This document shows positions 1 to 4,456 of a stretch of DNA of 6,137 bases, piece by piece. Every line of letters starts with the position of its first letter. Positions within the stretch are counted from its first letter, which is position 1. A model generated the notes under the pieces. The model saw only the letters and a program-made list of their open reading frames with translations. It did no database searches and was not told the origin of the DNA. The DNA comes from an uncultured Chryseolinea sp. Its GTDB lineage: Bacteria; Bacteroidota; Bacteroidia; Cytophagales; Cyclobacteriaceae. Where the stretch lies: the NCBI GenBank assembly GCA_946478915.1, contig CAMLER010000325.1, positions 1 through 6,137 on the forward strand, given 5' to 3'. Made by a program: the position numbers and the translations under genes.

Positions 1-1444
1 CAGTTTCCACAAACGGAGCCATATTTCTTCCCGTTCCATGCTCCGCCTTTAGGGTGCCTTCATATTTTTCGACTACCAGCGAGACTACATCCCTTATAAA
101 ACGATCATACCTTATGACTTCCTGTTCGGTATTAAAAGATTGAGTAACCACAAAATGAATATTACCATCCTTCGCGTGTCCAAAAATAATAGCATTCAGG
201 TATCCGTATTTTTGAAATAGAGCCTGAAGATCCAATATAGCATCTCCCAATTTTTCAACCGGAAAAGCTACATCTTCCAGAATAACAGTCGTACCGCTTG
301 CTCGCACTGCGCCGACTGCCGGAAATAGTCCCTTTCGTACTCGCCATAGAAAATCCTGCTCGATGGGATCTGTAGTAAAGACCGGAGCATTCAACAACGA
401 CAAGGCTGAGGACGACTCCAAAAATTTCGCCACCCGTGATTCCAGTTCCTGTTGTGTACTCTCCTGAAATTCGATTAGAAGGGCTGCAGCCGATTCCGGC
501 AGTGTCCTTACAATTGCAGGCATGCCAGCCATATTTTCAACGGCGTGCAGCGAAGCACGGTCCATCAACTCTACCATCAAAGCACCGGCGGTGGTAAGCG
601 GAACGATCGCCTGACATGCATCGTACATCGTTGGAAAATATAATAATGCTGTGGACTTGAAAGGATAATCTGGTACGGTATGCATCACCGCTTCCGAGAT
701 AAAAGCGAGCGTCCCTTCTGCGCCTACCAGCAGATGCGCGAAAATATCGAGCGGATGGCTATAGTCTATAAAAGCATTAAGAGAGTATCCGACTGTAGTC
801 TTCGTTTTATACTTCTTCCGAATTTTTGCTGTCAAATCCTTATTTGCTGCGATCTGATCTCTCATTGCAGCAAGGCTGTTGTATAATTCATTACACTCGC
901 GCTCAAACCGCTCATAGTCCAACGTGATTTCGGTAGAGAAAACTTTTCCGTCGGGCAAAATGAACCGGATGTATTTTACGGTGTGGTATGAATTCAGATT
1001 TACACCGCAGCACATCCCGCTGGAGTTGTTAGAGAGAATGCCACCCATCATCGCAGCACTTATGCTCGACGGATCCGGTCCGATCTTTCGTCGATATTTT
1101 TTCAAATAAGCGTTAACCATTGCACCGGTAATTCCCGGCTGAACGCGTACCAGGCTCCCACCCTCCTCGATCTTTATTCGATTCCAAAATTGGCTGAGGT
1201 CAACCAGAATTCCATCGGTAACGGACTGGCCAGAAAGACTGGTACCTCCTGTTCTGAACACCATTGGAATATTATGTTTGTGAGAAAACTGGAAAAGAGA
1301 GATAATCTCTTTTTCACTGACGGGCTGGACGACCGCCTTTGGGAGCAAATAATAAAATCCAGCGTCGGATGCAAATGAGACCAGGTCAATATATCGGTCT
1401 CGTATACGCTGTTCTGGAATTACTGAACTTAGTTCTCTTTTCAA
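1..1444 (-). CDS. FAD-binding oxidase, YdiJ / D-lactate dehydrogenase type (3' end outside window)
   Basis: Flavin-dependent 2-hydroxyacid dehydrogenase. I translated it by hand: 481 codons run without a stop to the window edge. An FAD_binding_4 (PCMH-type) domain covers about residues 36-175, with RTGGTSLSGQ (64-73), VQPG (101-104), GPDPSS (122-127) and the flavin-loop segment NNSSGMCCG (139-147). GAEGTLAFISEAV follows at 241-253. The FAD-oxidase C-terminal domain has GHAKDGNIHF (422-431) and KAEHGTGRNMAPF (466-478). The HGTGRNMAPF form is typical of long YdiJ-like proteins of roughly 900-1000 residues, which carry a C-terminal 4Fe-4S and cysteine-rich (CCG) half; that half would lie beyond position 1. 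Members oxidise D-lactate, D-2-hydroxyglutarate or related acids and pass electrons to the respiratory chain; the substrate here cannot be told. The start is TTG (1444-1442). It is the only usual initiator after the in-frame stop of the preceding gene 18 nt upstream, and the first ATG, at codon 61, would remove part of the FAD domain. A GAGG lies just before the TTG. Confidence 0.93.
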   Translation of the reverse strand, partial: MKRELSSVIPEQRIRDRYIDLVSFASDAGFYYLLPKAVVQPVSEKEIISLFQFSHKHNIPMVFRTGGTSLSGQSVTDGILVDLSQFWNRIKIEEGGSLVRVQPGITGAMVNAYLKKYRRKIGPDPSSISAAMMGGILSNNSSGMCCGVNLNSYHTVKYIRFILPDGKVFSTEITLDYERFERECNELYNSLAAMRDQIAANKDLTAKIRKKYKTKTTVGYSLNAFIDYSHPLDIFAHLLVGAEGTLAFISEAVMHTVPDYPFKSTALLYFPTMYDACQAIVPLTTAGALMVELMDRASLHAVENMAGMPAIVRTLPESAAALLIEFQESTQQELESRVAKFLESSSALSLLNAPVFTTDPIEQDFLWRVRKGLFPAVGAVRASGTTVILEDVAFPVEKLGDAILDLQALFQKYGYLNAIIFGHAKDGNIHFVVTQSFNTEQEVIRYDRFIRDVVSLVVEKYEGTLKAEHGTGRNMAPFVET

Positions 1445-1462
1445 TGGACCTCGCTGCGCTGA

Positions 1463-2338
1463 CTATTCTGCTTCAATCAATTTTTGAACTTCCTCGTTGT
1501 AATACCTTATGGTTTGCATTACAGATGGCAGATTGCTGGGCAAATCCTCCGCATCGCGTTCAATATAAATTGGTCCTTTGAAACCTTGCTGTTTTAACTC
1601 GCGGAAGATGGCAGGAAAATCCACAACTCCAGTTCCGACCGGAACATCTTTCAACGTTGGATCATCGAATGCAGCAATATCTTTGAGATGAATGCCAATA
1701 ATATGGCCGCTGAGTTTTTTCACTGCATCTACAGGGTTGATACCACTTTTTGGCCAATGCCCCAGGTCTGCGCATGCTCCGAAATTCGGATGCCCTTGGA
1801 TAGCACTCAAAACTGAATCGGGATGCCAGTATGCACTCACTCCTTTCCAGTGTTCATGGATGGCAACTTTCATTCCATAAAGACCTGCCAGACTGTCAAC
1901 CTCATCCCACAAATTTACAGGTGGTTCAGCCGTCACAAAACTTACACCCAATGCCTTAGCAATGTCGAATTGTTTCTTCCACGATAGAACAGTGGAATCG
2001 CCTGCGATGTAAATAGATTCTGCCTTCAATCCCTTTTCTGCAATCATTTCTTTCAATTTACTCAGACCTGTCGATGAAAGCTGAAGGACGAGAGAGTCAT
2101 TAAACAACGGGCCGGTATTGTGAAATGTATTAGGCTCGATGTAAGTCAGCCCTGAGCTGTCGATCTTTTCCAGCGCTTCCTCAAAGTTGAAAGTATGGAA
2201 GGTCCATAATGCAACACCTAGCTTCCAGTCCCGATCGATGTTGGTAACAGAATTTGAAGAACTGTCGTCATTTGCTTTTTTCGTGCCACAGCAAACAAGT
2301 AATGCACCGATAAGCGTCAGTAATATTGAATGTTTCAT
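1463..2338 (-). CDS. sugar phosphate isomerase/epimerase-family TIM-barrel lipoprotein
   Basis: A 291-residue protein of the AP_endonuc_2 / xylose isomerase-like TIM-barrel superfamily, probably exported. Residues 1-16 form a short signal peptide (Lys2, hydrophobic ILLTLIGALLV) ending in a Cys-Cys pair (16-17) followed by a polar Ser/Asn/Asp linker to about residue 37, as in Bacteroidota lipoproteins. The lipobox is imperfect: neither Cys has the usual small residue at -1. The barrel starts at WKLGVALWTF (38-47). Likely divalent-metal ligands and active-site residues are Glu138 (VTAEPP), His161/His163 (AIHEHW), Asp191 and His194 (CADLGHW), His217 (GIHLKD) and Glu260 (YIERDAE). VPVGTGVVDF (233-242) is a typical family motif. 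Length suits the family (about 280-300 plus signal). Known members isomerise or epimerise sugars, and some Bacteroidota periplasmic relatives work on keto-sugars or keto-glycosides; the substrate here is unknown. The start is ATG with no clear Shine-Dalgarno. The FAD oxidase begins 18 nt downstream, so the two are probably one transcript. Confidence 0.9.
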   Translation of the reverse strand: MKHSILLTLIGALLVCCGTKKANDDSSSNSVTNIDRDWKLGVALWTFHTFNFEEALEKIDSSGLTYIEPNTFHNTGPLFNDSLVLQLSSTGLSKLKEMIAEKGLKAESIYIAGDSTVLSWKKQFDIAKALGVSFVTAEPPVNLWDEVDSLAGLYGMKVAIHEHWKGVSAYWHPDSVLSAIQGHPNFGACADLGHWPKSGINPVDAVKKLSGHIIGIHLKDIAAFDDPTLKDVPVGTGVVDFPAIFRELKQQGFKGPIYIERDAEDLPSNLPSVMQTIRYYNEEVQKLIEAE

Positions 2339-2388
2339 CTGCTCTAAAATTTTCCAAATATATCTATTTCAATAATAGGACGCCTTCG

Positions 2389-2418
2389 TAAAAATAATTG
2401 CACGTATGTTCTTTCAAA
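2389..2418 (-). promoter_or_regulatory. candidate Bacteroidota-type promoter for the TIM-barrel/FAD oxidase pair
   Basis: On the minus strand TTTG (2418-2415) is followed after 18 nt by TATTTTTA (2396-2389). This resembles the Bacteroidota consensus TTTG-N19-21-TAnnTTTG, matching 7 of 8 positions in the -7 box with a slightly short spacer. It would start transcription around 2382, giving a leader of roughly 45 nt before the ATG at 2338. The site lies in the 150-bp gap after the pirin gene. AT-rich sequence can give such matches by chance. Confidence 0.35.
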
Positions 2419-2488
2419 AACTCCTTCATGAGCAATTAGCTCGGGGTTTTGCAAGTGAAAATGCTGTAACGATATTTTGCTTAGCGTA

Positions 2489-3403
2489 CTAAGAAAGCGC
2501 CTGCGGCGGAGGATTACTGGCGGGTTTCGAAAAATCTTCGGGGAGTGGGACAAATTCAGTGTTGTCGGAAGGTGGTAAAACAATCCTGCCCTCTTTCCAG
2601 TCGGCCTTTGCCTGCTCGATCCGCTCTTTTCTTGAGGAGACAAAGTTCCACCAAATAAATCTCTCACCCAATGGTTCACCACCCAGCACCATCAAAGTGG
2701 TTTCTTCTTTCGCCTTAATGGTTGGATCTACACCGTTGGTGAATACCAGCATCTGGCCCGGCGTATAGGTCCTACCTGAAACTTCGACGCTTCCTTTGGC
2801 AATATAAATTGCACGCTCAGAATGACCCTTAGGCAATCCGATGCGTGCATCTTTCTGTAAAATCACATGAAGGTAAAACAACGGCGAATGTGTTTTCACA
2901 CCGTTCCTCAACCCAAAAGCGTCACCAGCGATCAATCTCATCCAAACCCCGGCCTCCGTAAAAATTGGAAGTTCATCTGCTTTATAATTATCGAAAGCTG
3001 GATTTGCTTCTTCATCCCTTACCGGAAGTGCGACCCAGGTCTGTATCATCTCAAGCGTACCGCCACTCAATGCGGACGGGTCTTCGAATCTCTCGGAATG
3101 TGCAATACCTTTTCCGGCAGTCATCCAATTGACCTCACCAGGACGGATAATCTGTTCGACACCCAGACTGTCTCGGTGCGTTACCTGTCCGCCAAACAAA
3201 TAGCTAACTGTTGAAAGTCCAATATGCGGATGAGGTAGCACATCCATTGATTTTGTATTCTCTGGTACAGTAGTAATGGGTCCTGCGTGATCCATGAAAA
3301 TGAAAGGGCCCACCATTCGCCTTAGTCTGAAGGGCAGAATCCTACGGACATTCATTCCCGGCGCTAACGCCGCTTTTCGTGCTTCAATAACAATATCCAG
3401 CAT
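2489..3403 (-). CDS. pirin family protein (bicupin, YhhW/quercetinase-like)
   Basis: A 304-residue cytoplasmic protein with the full pirin signature. The N-terminal cupin (about 20-130) carries GPFIFMDHAGP (32-42), PHPHIGLSTVSYLF (57-70) and GEVNWMTAGKGIAHSER (89-105). The four metal-binding positions of the family are all present: His58, His60, His102 and Glu104. The Pirin_C cupin covers about 175-280 and includes the typical GGEPLGERFIWWNFVSS segment, followed by a charged helix RKERIEQAKADWKEGR and a proline-rich tail. The family binds a non-haem metal, usually iron. Some bacterial members (E. coli YhhW) have quercetin 2,3-dioxygenase activity and others have been linked to regulation or stress; the role here cannot be assigned from sequence. 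The start is ATG at 3403 with no Shine-Dalgarno, in an AT-rich leader normal for the phylum. An inverted repeat lies just upstream. There is no terminator with a U-tract after the stop, so some read-through into the next gene is possible. Confidence 0.95.
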   Translation of the reverse strand: MLDIVIEARKAALAPGMNVRRILPFRLRRMVGPFIFMDHAGPITTVPENTKSMDVLPHPHIGLSTVSYLFGGQVTHRDSLGVEQIIRPGEVNWMTAGKGIAHSERFEDPSALSGGTLEMIQTWVALPVRDEEANPAFDNYKADELPIFTEAGVWMRLIAGDAFGLRNGVKTHSPLFYLHVILQKDARIGLPKGHSERAIYIAKGSVEVSGRTYTPGQMLVFTNGVDPTIKAKEETTLMVLGGEPLGERFIWWNFVSSRKERIEQAKADWKEGRIVLPPSDNTEFVPLPEDFSKPASNPPPQALS

Positions 3404-3418
3404 AAAGTTTTACAAACT

Positions 3419-3450
3419 CAAATAAGTGAAGTCGCTGACTTATTTCCAAA
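3419..3450 (-). promoter_or_regulatory. inverted repeat (possible operator) overlapping a weak promoter match, upstream of pirin
   Basis: AAATAAGT (3420-3427) and ACTTATTT (3438-3445) form a perfect 8-bp inverted repeat with a 10-bp spacer, ending about 17 bp before the pirin ATG. On the minus strand the repeat lies across a weak promoter-like pair, TTTG (3450-3447), N20, CTTATTTG (3426-3419), in which the -7 box lacks the expected TA. A dyad in this place would suit a repressor operator or a leader hairpin. No regulator gene is visible in the window, so this is positional inference. Confidence 0.35.
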
Positions 3451-3487
3451 CAGCCCCTGTCTGCGTAATTGAAAGGGCACCCGTATT

Positions 3488-3522
3488 CGTTATCCGTTAT
3501 CCGTTATTCGTTATTCGTTATC
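3488..3522. repeat. heptanucleotide tandem array 1, (CGTTATY)x5
   Basis: Five contiguous 7-bp units read CGTTATC, CGTTATC, CGTTATT, CGTTATT, CGTTATC, preceded by a degenerate unit (CCGTATT, 3481-3487). The array ends directly at CCTACTTTGT. It has the same unit and orientation as array 2 about 340 bp away. Confidence 0.9.
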
Positions 3523-3536
3523 CCTACTTTGTAATG

Positions 3537-3552
3537 TTTTGAAGTTTCAAAA
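3537..3552. repeat. 16-bp palindrome TTTTGAA-GT-TTCAAAA
   Basis: Perfect 7-bp arms are separated by 2 bp. The core GAAGTTTC (3541-3548) recurs as a direct copy at 3591-3598, but there without the flanking palindrome. It may be a protein-binding site or part of the repeat cluster; no function is assignable. Confidence 0.45.
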
Positions 3553-3557
3553 AATAA

Positions 3558-3580
3558 GGAATAGGGAATAAGGTATAGGG
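3558..3580. repeat. heptanucleotide array GGAATAG/GGAATAA/GGTATAG
   Basis: Three 7-bp units (GGAATAG, GGAATAA, GGTATAG) are followed by GG. The reverse complement, YTATTCC, differs by one base from the cyclic permutation TTATTCG of the CGTTATT unit in array 1. The array is therefore nearly an inverted relative of array 1, 35 bp away. Confidence 0.7.
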
Positions 3581-3660
3581 TTCGACTGAAGAAGTTTCGA
3601 TTTCTTTTCCTATGGTGGAATTACATGCCAAACCCAATGAAGGATATTTTAGTTATTAGT

Positions 3661-3854
3661 CCTACTTTGTCAGCTTACACATTTACATAATAAGGATTGA
3701 TGAAATACAAGGTCACGACGGGCACAAAGTCCCACAACGGGCACGGCGAGAACTGCGTCGTGTTCGTGGTGCCTCTCTTTGTGGTCTTCGTGACCCTGCA
3801 TTTATTGAGCGCATTGGCAGTAGCCCATACACAATCACAAGTTGACAAAGTAGG
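3661..3854. mobile_element. MITE-like element with 16-bp terminal inverted repeats, no coding capacity
   Basis: The left end CCTACTTTGTCAGCTT (3661-3676) pairs with the right end AAGTTGACAAAGTAGG (3839-3854): 15 Watson-Crick pairs and one G-T. The 194-bp unit encloses a second, larger imperfect palindrome (3711-3795) and encodes no transposase. A further CCTACTTTGT lies at 3523-3532 at the end of array 1, so the true left boundary could instead be 3523, giving 332 bp. No target-site duplication is clear outside 3661. Outside the 332-bp version, the 10-mer TTATTCGTTA occurs on both sides (3511-3520 and 3856-3865), but it is part of the heptamer arrays and so is weak evidence. Family unknown; mobility is inferred from structure only. 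Confidence 0.5.
3711..3795. repeat. 85-bp imperfect palindrome (extragenic hairpin, REP-like)
   Basis: GGTCACGA (3711-3718) pairs perfectly with TCGTGACC (3788-3795). After a 4-position interruption CACAAAG (3723-3729, preceded by GGG) pairs with CTTTGTG (3777-3783). Inner pairing includes CCAC (3732-3735) with GTGG (3766-3769) and CACG (3742-3745) with CGTG (3759-3762). The sequence is more GC-rich than its surroundings. It lies 82 nt beyond the PAS stop codon, so on the minus-strand transcript it could act as a 3' hairpin, terminator-like or mRNA-protecting, although no U-tract follows. Similar GTGGTSCCTTTGTG-like extragenic repeats occur in many environmental genomes, from general knowledge. 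Confidence 0.75.
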
Positions 3855-3860
3855 ATTATT

Positions 3861-3895
3861 CGTTAATCGTTTTCCGTTATTCGTTATCCGTTAAT
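3861..3895. repeat. heptanucleotide tandem array 2, overlapping the 3' end of the PAS gene
   Basis: Five 7-bp units read CGTTAAT, CGTTTTC, CGTTATT, CGTTATC, CGTTAAT in the same orientation as array 1. The three right-most units each place a TAA on the minus strand in a different frame (3893-3891, 3886-3884, 3879-3877). The last of these is the stop codon of the PAS protein, whose C-terminal residues LTDNE are encoded by the repeat. Confidence 0.9.
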
Positions 3896-4389
3896 CGCTC
3901 TAGCCAAAGTTGTACTTTCAAATCCTGGAAGGCTGTGGAAGCCTTTTTTCTAACAATACTCCAAACTTCCTTTCGCTTGTTTAACTCCTGTCTCAATTCG
4001 TCCAGTAACTCTTCCTTGGCGGGTAAGGTAATGGAATAGAAATAATAGCAATCATTGAGCGGATATCCTTTGATCTTAACCTGTCTTCCTCGCAATTGCG
4101 AATAAATGGTTTCATCACAAGTCGTCCTGTTATTTACTGAATTTTCAATCAATTCAAAGATCGATTTGAACTGTTCGTCCCTGAAAACCTCGAGGGCATT
4201 TTGACCGACCAGCGCCTGTACTTTAGCACCAAAGACTCTTGCTGCGAATTTATTTAAAAACAGATAGGTCCAATGATAATCTATAACATATGCGCAGAAA
4301 GGAAGGGCATCCAGGGCCGCCAACGGTAGTTCATCATAAGTTTTGTATCTATCAATACAAAATCCAACGTCGTTTTTTTCAACAAGCAT
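3877..4389 (-). CDS. small stand-alone PAS-domain protein
   Basis: A 170-residue soluble protein with no signal peptide or membrane segment. A PAS-like sensor fold covers about residues 22-122: LDALPFCAYVIDYHWTYLF (26-44) is the typical first strands, NKFAARVFGAKVQALVGQNALEVF (split here as 46-57 and 58-69) the helical middle, and VKIKGYPLNDCYYFYSITLP (104-123) the last strands. A charged, probably helical tail (about 124-166, KEELLDELRQELNKRKE first) could be a coiled-coil partner surface. No kinase, cyclase, HTH or receiver domain is present, so it may sense a ligand and act on another protein. The ATG is supported by GAGGAG 9 nt upstream. The frame stays open upstream of the ATG to 4509 with coding-like residues, but without ATG, GTG or TTG. 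The last five residues and the stop come from a heptamer array, so the native C-terminus may have been altered. Family-level call only. Confidence 0.75.
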   Translation of the reverse strand: MLVEKNDVGFCIDRYKTYDELPLAALDALPFCAYVIDYHWTYLFLNKFAARVFGAKVQALVGQNALEVFRDEQFKSIFELIENSVNNRTTCDETIYSQLRGRQVKIKGYPLNDCYYFYSITLPAKEELLDELRQELNKRKEVWSIVRKKASTAFQDLKVQLWLERLTDNE

Positions 4390-4398
4390 ATAATGCCA

Positions 4399-4404
4399 CT
4401 CCTC
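4399..4404 (-). promoter_or_regulatory. Shine-Dalgarno site of the PAS gene
   Basis: GAGGAG on the minus strand lies 9 nt before the ATG at 4389. It stands out because the TIM-barrel and pirin genes have no clear ribosome binding site, and it favours the ATG over any non-standard upstream start. Confidence 0.6.
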
Positions 4405-4456
4405 AGAAGGATCTCGTCTAAAACTATGCCACAGTGCAACGACCTTTACTGATTTT

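Larger units (their letters stand above)
3404..3876. other. 473-bp repeat-rich intergenic region between the PAS and pirin genes
   Basis: I see no credible gene here on either strand. In plus-strand order it holds the pirin upstream dyad (3420-3445), heptamer array 1 (3488-3522), a first CCTACTTTGT (3523-3532), a palindrome (3537-3552), a GGAATAR array (3558-3580) and two copies of GAAGTTTC 50 bp apart (3541-3548, 3591-3598). These are followed by about 60 bp without recognisable structure, the MITE-like element (3661-3854) with its nested hairpin, and the beginning of heptamer array 2 (3861-3895). The plus-strand open frame at 3697-3894 is built from the hairpin and heptamers and gives a Val/Phe-rich low-complexity product, so I treat it as spurious. 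Confidence 0.8.

Noticed and set aside
680..1581. Several plus-strand and opposite-frame open frames of 60-80 codons over the FAD oxidase
   Set aside because: They are antisense shadows of a well-conserved FAD oxidase reading frame and show no independent family motifs.
2364..2429. 21-codon minus-strand ORF (starting MKEFLKEH) in the pirin/TIM-barrel gap
   Set aside because: It is too short, has no convincing ribosome binding site and overlaps the candidate promoter.
2430..2442. Near-palindrome GAGCAATTAGCTC in the pirin/TIM-barrel gap
   Set aside because: The arms are only 4 bp around an AT centre, which is expected by chance in this composition.
2480..2493. CTTAG-TACG-CTAAG hairpin at the pirin stop codon as a terminator
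   Set aside because: The stem is only 5 bp and no U-tract follows on the minus strand, so it is too weak to call.
2344..2682. 112-codon minus-strand open frame overlapping the pirin 3' end
   Set aside because: Most of it is another frame of pirin. The remaining 50 or so residues fill the 150-bp gap but show no recognisable domain, and the gap holds a candidate promoter. Weakly possible, not supportable.
3697..3894. 65-codon plus-strand open frame
   Set aside because: It lies entirely within the MITE-like element and heptamer array. Its Val/Phe-rich product comes from the GTGGT/TTTGTGG palindrome, and there is no family resemblance.
3481..3895. CRISPR array from the repeated 7-bp units
   Set aside because: The units are contiguous 7-mers without spacers, no direct repeat of CRISPR length exists and no cas genes are present.
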